Shown here in pieces: positions 1-12,500 of a DNA stretch of 64,000 nt. The DNA comes from Epinephelus fuscoguttatus (lineage: Eukaryota > Chordata > Actinopteri > Perciformes > Serranidae), in the NCBI RefSeq assembly GCF_011397635.1, contig NC_064772.1, forward strand, positions 11,795,035 to 11,859,034. The letters are read 5' to 3'. Each line of letters begins with the position of its first letter. Positions within the stretch are counted from its first letter, which is position 1. Below the pieces are notes generated by a model, which worked only from the letters and a program-made list of their open reading frames with translations, had not been told where the DNA came from and searched no databases. Both the position numbers and the translations under genes were made by a program.

Positions 1-1939
1 ATACTTCCTTAACACATGCATTTTTGCTATGACCTTACTATTTCAAACTGAACTGAAAGGGAAACTTATTTTTTATTGTCTTTTTACTCTCAATTGACAA
101 AGACATTTTTACGTGTTGGTCACAAGAGCTGCTGGTCGACCACTGCAGTTTTGCTATTGTTGAAGTGGACCCCTATGACTTCATTTCATCAAGAATATTC
201 TCTGTTTTTGGATTCTCCTTTCACCAGAGGCATACAAGAAAAACAGTTTTCCTCCCAAGTTCAAGGTTATATGGGGTGAGTAATTACTATACAAGTGGTT
301 GTTTGGCAGATAAAGTATTCCTTTAAGAGCTACTTCAAGCCTCAGGATGCTTTGTGAATACAGACCTTGGTGTCCAGTTATCAGAAAATGAAAGATGTTT
401 GGTGACTGGTTCAGACACCTGCCAGCCATCAGAAACAAGTATTTTGAGCTGACATGATACAAAAGACATTAAAAATGACACCATGGATCAAGGCATAGCC
501 CTCACACCTGCATGCAACAGCAGAAAATGACAAGGGTAACTCTCCTGTGCGGCAGAAAACCCTATGAGGTCAACACTGCTCAAGAGTTAAACCTCCAGTA
601 TGGCCATCATGAGCTGTAAGACATCACCCAGAGGCCCTCCACAGCCTTTTCTTTCCTATCTCTTTCCCTACTCCCTTCCCTCTCTTCACACAGTCTTTCC
701 TCCCCTCTCAGACAAAGAGGACCCGTAGTGACTGTCGAGTTCCAGCTGTTCTGTGTTTGAACTGGCAGCTCCGTCGGAGATCTTCCATGTCTTCCCAGGG
801 AGAGCAATAACAGCCACGCAGCAGCAGTAGCTCTCTGCAGCAGTACACTCAAACACAGCTTCACATGAACACACATGCAAACAAATATACTAAAATATCT
901 TCTCCGACACTGACTTGTTCACTCATATTTTTGCTTTCCTTGGTGTCACTGAAACACACCCCATGCTGAGTGTTGGAAAATGTTTGTGTGTGGCTGGCAC
1001 CGTCTGTGCGTGTCTGTGTGAATTTACTGTTGAAGCAGAGAGAAAGAGAGGGTGTGCAGACTGTTTCTTGAGTTTTCTGATTCTCCATGAGCAACTGACT
1101 GTGTTTTACGACCCGTAACATTGAGGAAAAACACTGTCAGATATGATTATATTCAAGTTGTGTGCACGTGTGTTGAGTTTTTGTTGGCAAATTTAAGCAT
1201 GCAGCTATTGAGTTATATAAATGCTGGATGCAGATATGACAACTGCAACTTGCTTTCGTATCCTGCCAAAAAAAGTTGGATTGTCCTGTTACAGGTGCAG
1301 AAGTCTTGTTTTTGGCTTTTCAGATGGACATATTTTGACCATTTTGCAGAGTTGGCAATTAAAGTTCAGTTCAAACATCAGCTTTGTTCAATGTTAATGT
1401 TGGAGTGAACACTGAAAATATGCTGATGTCTGTCTGCTCTGAATAACAGTCTTTAAAATGCTTAGTTAATAAAATAATAGTTATCTAATATTATCACTTT
1501 ACAGCCCACAAGGCATGCTACTCTCTGTTGTAATCAAATTAACCTGTGACACCTTGTGGCATAAAGAAACACACACATACACAAAGCCAGCAGCAGCAGC
1601 TAGAGTGACCTGCTTCGTGTTGCTTTGGCAACAACATTTTCCTCAGCATGGTGCCAGCCAGCAGCTGCAGACGCAGAGCAGCACCTTAGAAGTACTTAAC
1701 CTTTTTTCTGAGCCATCCCTGACATCTCAAAAACTCCTGAGTACCAGCCTGTGGACACTGACCAGAATGCAGAACACACACCAACAATCTTCACTCATAT
1801 CCAAGACTGCCATCAAGTAGAGCTCAGCAGAGGTGTAATGTAACAAAGTAAAGTGTGGCTTCTAGGTATACCTCATCCACCACTGGAGCTCAGTTGTGTT
1901 GTGTCACTTTTTCCCCACAAAGGTCACTTTATGAAAGGA

Positions 1940-2115
1940 AGTTGTGGCTCAGGAGGTGTAGAAGGTCATCTATAAACCAGAAGATCAGAAGTTTGACACT
2001 GATTCTTCAGTCAGCACATTGAAGTATCCTTGGGCAAGATACTGAACATGAATTGCGTTTGCTTAACTGATGAGCAGGTGGCACCTTGTGTGATAGCCTC
2101 GGCTGCCAGTGCTAC
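1940..2115 (+). repeat. Degenerate teleost SINE-like interspersed repeat
   Basis: The segment reads like the common fish repeat that runs from 'gtggctcaggaggt' through a 'tatccttgggcaagatactg' core to 'gcctcggctgccagtgct'. The first part resembles a decayed tRNA-derived head. The usual tail that ends with a simple repeat is missing. The identification rests on remembered family appearance, not on an alignment. Confidence 0.55.
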
Positions 2116-4656
2116 ACAAATGCAACTTCATTTACCAAATTTATACCAGAGGTGGGGGAAAAAATCACTTCTTAGGTACATCTGATTGTTTCTTGAAAAC
2201 CTTCGCTTGAACAACCAATTCCTGACATTTCTTGATTGCTTCATAATAATTTTGTGAGACCCGGCTGTACGTTCCTTTCGGCTGAATCAATTGGATGGTG
2301 AAATGTAACGGACGTAAAATATGTGCATCGTGTATACTTTATAAGCCAGGCTGCTGCTTGAGTTTTGGTGAGGGTGGCTGAGTGTGAGCAACTGAAGATA
2401 AATACAAGCTGAGCAACACCTCATGGCTTATAAGCTAGGCTTTGGAAGCATTTTAGCTTCTCTAGAGTTGAAGGGGAAAAAGGACTTGGACAAGAGCCAC
2501 ACTGTATGCAAGTAAATTTGTTTATTTCAGTTGTCGATCATTACAAATTTGCTATTTTTATCCTACTTTTTGTTGGTTAGTCCACATACATACAGTACAG
2601 TCTTCCAGAGAAACAGATCCCATTTAGTCCAATATTGAAAACAAAACTCCAGTAGCATGTATCAAGTAGAGGTTTACACTGGTCAGGTCAGAGTTCCCAA
2701 ACAAACTAGAAACCACTTTGTTTCTCTTCTAGGATGTTAAAATCCAGGGTAAATAGAAAGTAAATGTGCTTCTCAACATTTAAACCAAATAAATTGTTCT
2801 GGTTGTGGTTTACCCCATACTATGATTTCTATTTTCTTTCCTCCCTTTACTTTATAACTTTTTGAAGTTATGGAAATACCTCATGTAGGTGGGAAATCTA
2901 AAAGAAATCAGCGGAAAGTGCTTGACTATATACATAGAATATAAAACCTTAAGAACATAACAAAAGATGAACAGAGCCTGCGGGAGTAGACGAGTCCAAC
3001 TTCTACTTAGACAGCTGTATTGGCTGTATCGTTGTCTTTTCGTTGTATAAGTTAACCAGTTTCCCAATCTTTTTCAAATTGACCTTCATTCATCTGTATC
3101 CTGTATGTAAGCTTCTCCGTCACCTCAATATCATTTATGATGGCCAGCCAGTTCTTTTTGGCGGCAAGGAGGATAATCACACAGTGAGAAAAACATAAAT
3201 CACGTATAGAGGTCAAACGTTTAGATGTGCAAAGATGCATCAATAATTTTTTCGCAGCCCTCTGAATCTGAATTGAAACATGAGGTGCCTGGAGATTCTG
3301 ACCACTAATTGAGAGCGGTCTAAACAAATACCAGAGTCATCAGTGTGGCTCCAGATTCCCACGAAACATGACTGGCCCTCTTTTGCTTGACAGACCGATT
3401 GTGTGGTCTCATGTCCAGAAACTGAGACTCTAACAGAGCTGCAGTAAGCCCTCTGACAGTTTATAACCCTATCTATCAAATGGGGTAGCTTTGTAGCAGA
3501 ACAGATCCACTCCACATCTGGTAAACCGAACCTGCTGATTAGTAGAAGATAACACCACATGTGGTGTGACCGTTGAAGCCAAACCACTTGTGTATGAAGC
3601 AAACTACTACTAGTTTATTCCCAAATTGTAGGTCAGGTCAGATTATAGATCTCCTGCTAACCGTCATTACGTGTGTTGGTGAGTCTCTGTTTTGAATCAA
3701 GAGACTTCCAAGAGCATGTTTTGATGCAGTCATCTGTGTTACAGGCTCATTTGTGTGTCTTAGCAAGCTTTTGATGATGCAACTGTCAATGTATCACTCA
3801 GCAGCCTGGCACTGACAAACCCTCACACTCCCTTCAAGAGTTTACATTTATGTAATTAAAAAGTTTTGCACAGTGACCATCTGAAACTGTTCATCCACAG
3901 GATCTCACACACTAAAATGATTGAAGGAAGCGGAAACAATTGCGTGGCACATTCTCTGTTTACTTCTGATGTGTTGTTTACTGCACAAACAGATGTATCT
4001 GATTTGGTTGCAACCCCTTAACTCACATCCACCCATTCGGTCTCTTGCTCTCTATTCTTCCCCTCCATCTCTATTTCTCACTCCTTCACCATTAAATTTC
4101 ACAGGCCGTGCTTCCTTTCATTAAAAACAGGTGTTTGTCCTCTGGCTTGAACTGAATATCAACAAACTTGGCTGAAATTGCCTGAAGCAAGTCTTTACTG
4201 ATCTAATAAGAGGACAGGCCCACTGCCTCTCAGATCTAAAGGACCAGATGCATGTGTGCACACACTTGTGCATGCACTAAATAATTGGAAAGAATATCTT
4301 CCTCCTTCAGATGAAGTGGGACTCTTTTGTCATTGACAAACAACGGTTGCATACATCAGACGTTCCCACTAAAAAGGGTTTCAAACTCTTGTGATAGCTT
4401 GTCAGAATAGTGACACTGGTGAACAGAGCTGCCAGACTTTTGCGTGGTCACAGGGCATTTGTTACGGTATTTAACTGGGATACACTGGGTATATTAACAC
4501 CTGTGTGGTGATAACCTGATGCTCAGTGTTGGGGGTAATGTGTCACTGCGATCACATTACATTTGTCTCCACCACAGTCATTTAATACCTTACTGTTCCT
4601 TATTTCAGTAATCACATTACAGCTACTAATTGAACGATTCTGCTGTTACTTGTGTT

Positions 4657-4947
4657 TCATTCATTTATTCATTTTCGGTAACCGCTTATCCTGTTAGAGG
4701 TCATGGGCACACATAGAGACAGACAACTATTCATGCTTACATTCATACTTCTCGGCAATTTAGAGCCACCAATTAATCTAGCCTGCATGTCTTTAGACTG
4801 TGGGAGGAAGCCGGAGTACCTGCAGAAAACCCACACTGACAAGGGGAGAACATACGAACTCACAGAAGGGCTCCCTCACCCTGGGGTTCAAACCAGGATC
4901 CCTCTTGCTGTGAGGCAACAATGCTGACCCCTGCACCACTGTGCCGC
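4657..4947 (-). repeat. SINE-like teleost repeat, copy 1
   Basis: Read on the minus strand this begins 'gcggcacagtggtgcag', has a B-box-like GGTTTGAACCCC, and continues through 'gtgggttttctgcaggtac' and 'tccaaagacatgcagg'-type wording to a TCATTCATT-rich end. The element at 51510-51865 on the plus strand is the same family. The tRNA-like head suggests a polymerase III SINE. The name of the family is not established here. Confidence 0.7.
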
Positions 4948-5228
4948 TCACTTGTGTAACTTAAGTTGATCAATTATCTGCTTAATGGGCAGATGGAAAA
5001 AAATCACAAACCTGCCAACAACAGCCTCCACGGAGGAACAGGTTGTCTGAATTTGAGAGACTCCTCATGAGGTGAAACTCCAGCTTTAGTGATACAGGTC
5101 AAATAAGCTGGACTAGTCTGTTACAAAGCCATAGTTTGGTGAGTGAGCACTTCAATTTGGCCTTTTAAATCCCATTCATATGCAATTTAAACATGTTTTT
5201 TTCCTTTCAAGTCTGTCATCATCTCATA

Positions 5229-5385
5229 TTGTTAGGCAGGCCAGTCTTGTATTGTTTTATTTAGGCTTATTGATGGATTATTTTGAGGCAATTTATTTGT
5301 ACTAGGTGGTGTCAGGAAGGCCAGCCTCTTACATATTGTTTTATATATTGATATAGTTTTATTTTGAAGCAGTAATAGCCCACTG
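5229..5385 (+). repeat. Diverged tandem duplication, unit about 78 bp
   Basis: Two adjacent segments share the order 'ggcaggccagtctt...attgttttat...attgat...tattttgagg' and 'ggaaggccagcctctt...attgttttat...attgat...tattttgaag'. They look like one unit duplicated in tandem and then diverged. No coding content is seen. Confidence 0.5.
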
Positions 5386-6379
5386 CAGTGCCGTCTTGAT
5401 TCTCCTGATTCTTGTTTTGTGCTGATATGTGGGCATAATAAGGTTCAACGACCTTACAACTTTAAGACCTTGAATCGTAGCAGGCCAAGGAAAATCCAGG
5501 GATGGTTCTAGAAACATGCAGATAAAACTGAAATAGGAACCAACATAAACTTCTTGTAACAAGGTCAAACATTTTTGTGATGCAGTTACAGCCTCTGTAT
5601 AAAGGAGCATGCACTCATTATTGTTGTCTTCTGTAAGCTTACAAAACAGACATCAGTGCTTCAACTCTGGCAGACCTTTACAGTGTCAAAGTGTGAACTC
5701 CAATACAGCTCCTTGCTGAGCCATGAACATGAAGTCCAGCAGCTGTTACCGGGCTCAGAGATTGTCCCAACATTTCTCCACAGGGGTCTTTATTTTTTTT
5801 GGATACTGAGTATACTGTACTATACTACAAAGCCAAATTAGTATCAAGATGAAGAGATAAAATGACAAAATGAAATGAAAGATGACCCAAAGTATATATG
5901 ATGGCGTATGTAAAGCCTGTAGCTGATTTGAGTCCAAAACACACAGTTAAAATGTGTTATTCAGATATTGGTACAAATGCTGATGAAACTTTTTCAGCTA
6001 AAGTGATGAAAACATGATGAAACGTGAATTTGCACAGAGATCCATGCTGTGATGTGGTGCTGTAACATTGATGTGAAACTTGTCTTTGGAGGGCGGACAG
6101 TTTGGATGAGCATGAGACACCTGTTTCATTTCCAGATGTGTGTGAGCGTCCATTTGAGTGTGTGTGTGTGTGTGTTACTGTGTGCAGTTGTGTATGTGCT
6201 GGATAACAAGGGAGGGGGAGATGGATAAAGTGCTCTGCTGGAAGACAGAGGAAGTATGCTGCTGTGTGGGAAATGTGCACTAAGCTTTAATAAAATTTAA
6301 TGACACAGGATGAACAAAATTACCACGCAACATAACACCGACTCTCTTCTTCTTCCACTCCTCTTTCCCCTCTCTCCAG

Positions 6380-6468
6380 GGCTCCATCCAGCAGCTGGTG
6401 CTCAAGTCTGATCCCACGGCCCCAGATGACCAATGCGAGGAGGACGATCCTTATGTGAGTATGTGCAC

Positions 6469-6521
<53 letters not shown>

Positions 6522-9500
6522 CACACCCAAACAGTCTGAAAGAAGTTCTTCTGTCAGAGCACGCAGCAGCAGCAACCCAAACATGGAACTGTTTCTCCCT
6601 CTACTGGTCAAAAAAGTGCACTACAGTCCACATATGTTTGTCATATGGACAAAAGTATGTGGACAGCCCTGTCTATACACATTTGTGAGCCAGCCCTAAA
6701 GGGGAACTCTGGTATTTTTCAACCTGGGCCCTTTTTCCTCATGTTTTGGGGTCTAAGTGGCTTGTGGGAAAACACATTTTGAAATTGGTCCAGTATTGAG
6801 TGTGAGTGCTGCAGTCTACAGCAGTGAAACAGGCTAAAATGAAACCACTTGGGTGCATCCCCTCAATTTACATCCATTAAAGGTGTTTTTTTGCCACTAA
6901 CAGGTTCAGATTGTTATTATGACTGTCTGACAACATTATGGAAAGAATTCCACTGAGAAATCAAATGTTTTTCTGTGTGTTTTATGTGTGTCCAAGTCTT
7001 GCTAAGGAATGGAACAAGAAGTTGAAATCAGCTAAATATTCAGCCATGACTTTGAAAATCTTTTAGATAAGAGTAAAGACCTTCGCACACCTTCGCAAGT
7101 CCTTATTTTTCATCTGAAATTATGAATCTATCATCTGACAAAAATTGTGACACAAAGTCTGATGCATTTTATTTATTTATTTATTTTGAAAATTCCCAAT
7201 ATGAGACAAAATGGAAAGACACTTTTAGAAGAAGCAGCTTTATTGTCATTGTATTGCTCCCTTGCTTCTCTCCATTCGACTAACCTCCCGCGTTTTTCCT
7301 TCTTATGTCCCGCAGTCCGTAACGGCACATTTTCTTCACTGTCACTCTCTGAAGGCTGCGGATGGACACGAAAAATGTTTATTTTTAAACATGCGACAAT
7401 TTAGGACAAAAAATAAGGACTTGTTGTGCACAGGCCTTAAGATACGTTTCCTATACTCGAACAAAACAAGCTATTACCTGCACTCTACTCTCCAACTCTC
7501 ACATGCATTTCCACTGTTTTCTTCCTGCAACAAGTCACCTCTTGTGAGATTTGCAAGACCTGGAACACAAAATAGACCTGGAACACAAAATAGACCTGAA
7601 CAAGTGAAAAGTGTGAAAAAACACTACTATGTCCATTTGTCAGACACTCATAATCTGAGTTTGTCAGTGGCAAAACAAACACCTTTAGTGGACTTGCATT
7701 ACATCACAGCCTGTATCACCGCTGCTGTCTGCAGTGCTTTCTCTCAATAATGGACCAATTTCCAAAATTATTGTTCCCATTAGTCACTTTGACACAAAAC
7801 ATGGGAAAAATTGGGTCCATGTTAAAAAATACTACAGTCAAATCAGTGCCTAAAGTCACTAATGTGGTTCAATGGGAGAAGATCCCTGCAGCCTGATTCC
7901 AAAATGTGGTGTTGTGTGCATTAAGTTATATATTACTATAATGCTGAGTATTCACAACACATTTAAATTAGCATGATCATTAAGACAACGGACATCTGAC
8001 AAATTTTACCAGACAACAATCACTCCAAGTGGAATCAGTGAGAACTAATTAGCTGATTTCCCTGGCATTGATCTGTCTTTTATTTTAGCTTTTAGAACAA
8101 TTATATTCAAACAGATTTCATGCATTTTGTCTAAGGAAGGGCATCCATACTGATTATAGCAGAGTATTGTCCTCATCATGGATTAGCTGATATTTTAATA
8201 TGAGGATAGACATTTCACAGTTCTGCATTGTGCCTGCGGTATCAGTCAACAGTATCAATATTTGGACATGCTCAAAATAAATGTTATTTGTGTCGCATAA
8301 ACTTTGGTGTCCTCTTTCTCTCTGTTTCTAACATTGTTTAGACCATCAGTCACCCTTAATATTCAGTGTTTATAAAACTTTGGGAACCAACTTAATTAAA
8401 TAAGGATAGCTGCATTTTTGGCTGATTTCCTCTCTCAGATTTCTCATTCTGCAGCTTGAACTCAGATCACATTCGTCCATCGAAGAGCATTTAATCATTT
8501 CTGTCCTCCTCCGTGTTTATCTTCTGTCTCTGCTTCTCTCCAGGCCTCTGGATACGGAAGCGGTGACGATGCTTATGAAGACATGGAGAGAATAGACGAA
8601 GTGAAGAAGATTGTGGAGGAGAGAGAGTACACCATGGTGTGTACACACACACTCTCGCACACACCACACTATCCCTCCGCCCTTCCCGTTTAGCTGGGTT
8701 GGACTTGGACCAAAGAAAACAGCTCTTATCCTTACTGTCCTGGTGGAGACTGGAGCATGCTGATATGTGCTGCTCCTTGCCAGCTCTGTGCTCTCTGAAA
8801 AAGAAATAGTATACAGAAGAATATAATACAACAGGGCAAGAAAAGAGAGGCAGGGGTTGAGAAAAGCACTGTATTATTTTACTGAAAGAAATAGTTATGG
8901 GGAAATTGTCCTTTCACTTTTTAGAGTTGGATGAAAAGATTGGTACCAATAATCTGAGATGAGCTGGAAAACTGAAGAAAATGTGGGAAACAGATAGTGT
9001 GGCTCCGTCCAAAGTTTTAAAAATATGTCTTACTGCAGTCTTGTTATCATTGTGAGATAACCAAGCAGCCAGCAGAGTCACTGGCGCAGCTAAGCTAAGC
9101 TAAGCTAAGCTAAGCTAATCACCTGCTGGGTCCAGTTTCATATTTATGGTACAAACACTTATAGACTTACAGTATGGGCTGGGTACCGTTACAAAAATTA
9201 CTATACCAGGACCCGTAAAATGATACCAAGACCAATGGAGTGCTTAATTCGATATCGCAAATTGAAGCATTCGGCTGAGTAAAATGCCGCCCCCACTTGT
9301 CCTCATCCAAATGACTTTGACATGAATACATTATAAAAGTCCATCAGTCCATTTTCAACCACTTATCCGAAGCCGGGTCACAGGGGCAGCCAACTGAGCA
9401 AAGTATTCCAGACGCCCCTCTCCCCAGCAACGCTTTCCATCTTCTCCTGAGGGACCCCGAATCCTTCCATCCTGTTCTGGATCTGCCCCTGGGCCTCCTA

Positions 9501-12500
9501 CCTGTTGAACGTGCATGGAACACCTCTAACGGGAGGCACCCAGGAGGCATCCTGATCATTATAAAGGCATATGAATTGTCATTTATTTTTGGATCTGGGT
9601 ACAAAAAGGATCGAAAGCAGGCGTTGTTTGGAGAAGTTTGGATTCTACTAGGTACAGCGTTGTTTCAGTCGATACCTTAAAGGTATTGAGTTTTGATACC
9701 CAGCCCTTCTTAACGTACAATCTACCCATCTAACTCTTGGCAAGAAAGCCAGTGAGTGAATTACTGCTTTAAGGATAAATACAGTAACTTAGCTAGCTCC
9801 AATCGCAGGAAAATGGCCAACACAGCATCCTGTAAAAAGGAAGCCTGGAGGAGTAATCTCCTTGACTCTGCTCTAACAGCAAAACTGAAGCCAGTTTTTC
9901 ATTTGTAAGTGTGGCTTTCCTTATTACACTACCCCATCGAAAATCTGTTTTGTTTTATTGTTGTTTCGTTTTTACTGCACTCAAAGTGTGACTGTGCCCA
10001 CAAATTACTCATTCACAGTCACAAAAGAAAACACTCTACCCCTGTAGAGAAATTCAACTAATAACTATTCTTATTACTGAATTTGGTAAAAGCAGTGTGT
10101 GATTCCTGGCACTATTTCACAGCTCCCTTTTTTGACTTTTAAAGATTTTCTACTCAGGGAAACTTTGCTATCATGCATTAAATATCTCAGCCTTGTTGGT
10201 TAGTAGAGCTGCTGCAGATTTCGCAGCCTTGCTTAAGGACACGAAGATGCACTATCGGGAGCGATCAGAGAGACTTGCTTTATTTACCTGGCTTTTCTGT
10301 CTCAGCTACTGGCCACTGTGGCCCAAATGAAATACTTTTACTGTGATTTTGTTAAGGTGCACACAATAACATTAGCACGTCATTGGTATCAGCAGATAAA
10401 GGCGTTAAAATGGGGGCCTAAAATTAATAATTCTGCCGATTTGACAGGCTGATAAGATGACACTTTAATTATGCAAGTTAATTAGTGGAAGATTTGCCCT
10501 TGTTGTGGTTATGTTCAGGACTGTCTCAGAGAGGGCATCATATAACCCTGTTAAAGTGGGATTCATTTATAGTTTTGGCATGTTTTATGTGCACCCTAAG
10601 TTGAAGAAGTTTTTGAAAAGCATCATATTATACTGTGTAAATCTCACTACAGCAGAGACACCTGCAATTCAGTGGAAAAAATATGTGCATATATTGGCAT
10701 TGGCAAGTGGCCAAAATGAGTTGTAAATTAATGGCAAAAATCCATTATCATGCATCAATAATTTTATTAATGGCACATGAAGTACGTCATTGCTGTGTCG
10801 AGATTTGGAAATGTGGAAGGATGAGGTGCTGTCCAGATGTGTGACAGCTCTTATCCGTCCAGCTCTGTGCTATCTGAGAAATTTCCTCCTCAGCCACATC
10901 AGGACAGCCACAGGACAGATTCAACAAATCCAGCGCTCTCCGAGAAAGAAAAGATTTATGGCCCTTTTCATTGACGCTCATTTCCATAGATCATTCATAA
11001 ACAGGGAGGCGGTCTTTTCCAGGGCATGAGGTCAAGATGTTTCATCACCACAGTGGATCTTGTAGAAGTAATGCAGAAATAATGTTGAAGTAATGCAGCG
11101 CTGTGAGCCAGCTTGGTGCAACGTGTGGAATGTTGCTTTCAGTCTGACACTGTAGTTGGATCTGGTCTGAGTGAAGACATTTCCTACCATCTGTGGCGAA
11201 TACTCACTTTGCGCTTTTTTTCTGAGCTACAAAAGTCAAAGCCAAACTAATATGTGCACATGCCAGGCCAGTTAATTGTCTCATTTTCTGCATGGTTGTA
11301 GAATATTTCACATAAAAACAGGCTGAATGATTAAAACCAAGCCCCAGCAAAATGTGTATGCAAATTATTTGCATTCTGAGTATGTATTTAAGAATTTTAC
11401 TGTTGTTTTCTAATTTATATATCATAAAAAAAATGCATTGTCTTATATGAGTCATTGCACACAAAAAAAAACCTTATTCGTCCATTTGTACATTTTGTGA
11501 GGCTTGTTTTTTTTTCACCTTATGTCAATTTTTCCAGCCCCTCCCAGAGCTGGACTCCACTTACAGCACCCCAGTCCGAGCTCCGCCCACTGAGATGTCA
11601 CTGGGCGGGGATGATGAAGACATAGAGGAGACTTCCGGACACGAGGTGGAGGTGACCACAGAAAGAAGTAAATAAACAATGTCAAACTTGGGTTTTTTTT
11701 TTGTTTTTTGTTTTGTATGTTTTATTCAGTCATCATCATCACATACAACATAGGAACATACACAGATTTTCACAACAACAACAATAATATTCATAAATAT
11801 AAACATTCTAGGTAACACACAAAAAATGCTAATTAATATATGATGGTAATGACTGAAAAGGTATAGGCTGAAGCATAATGCTTATATTTGCCTACCCTAC
11901 ATAAATCCTAAATTAAGCTACCCATCAAACATCATTTATAAGAAAAAAGAAAAAACAACTATTCCAATTTATAACTCTCAAAAAAAGCCTTAACAACCAT
12001 TTGTTTAAAAATCAACAATGAGTTACACATTTGTAAATTTAAGTCAGCATCATTCCAAAATCTAACCCCAACAACAGAAATACATCTTCTTTTAATTCCC
12101 TTCTTAGCTTTTGGGACAGTAAACTTAGAAACATCTCTTAAACCATATTTCCCCTCCCACACAGAAAAGAATCTTTGTACTGTATCCGGCAGTGACTTTA
12201 TTTTTACTCTGTACATTATTTGCATTATTTTAAATAAACCAAATCACTGAATTTCAAAACATGTGACTTCATGAACAGTGGATTTGTGTGATCATAATAA
12301 CCAGCCTTATTGATAAGATGAATAGCTCGTTTTTGTAACACAATTATTGAGTTGATAGCTGTTTTAAAAGTCGATCCCCACAGTTCTACACAGTACGACA
12401 TATATGGAAGTATAAGTGAACAATAAATAATATACAAGCATTTATAATTTAGTATATCCTTAGATTTATACAGGATTGCTATTGATTTTGATATTTTACT

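Larger units (their letters stand above)
1..6379. other. Intronic left flank (probable col15a1 intron)
   Basis: I see no supportable exon in this stretch. The next feature is the col15a1 exon at 6380, which begins in the middle of the laminin-G-like domain, so this is most likely the intron before it. The open frame at about 76-279 ends near a GTGAGT, but its phase and residues do not fit the missing domain, so I leave it out. The stretch holds a tRNA-type SINE-like copy (about 1940-2115), a second SINE-like repeat (4657-4947), a diverged tandem duplication (5229-5385) and a short TG repeat near 6153-6173. The rest is unassigned AT-rich sequence. Confidence 0.6.
8880..9760. mobile_element. 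GCTAAGCTAA-type MITE, interrupted by another element
   Basis: The left end contains 'gagttggatgaaaag' and a (AGCTA)n stretch at 9088-9117; the right end contains 'atctaactcttggcaag', its inverse. This appearance is a common fish inverted-repeat family. A related fragment lies at 53220-53460. The middle has been opened by the element at 9176-9706. Confidence 0.6.

Noticed and set aside
76..279. Open frame ending near GTGAGT that might be the preceding col15a1 exon
   Set aside because: None of the frames both ends in the phase required by exon 6380 and resembles the laminin-G-like domain.
6398..6699. Open frames made of His-Thr or Cys-Val repeats
   Set aside because: They are translations of the CA/TG microsatellite in an intron.
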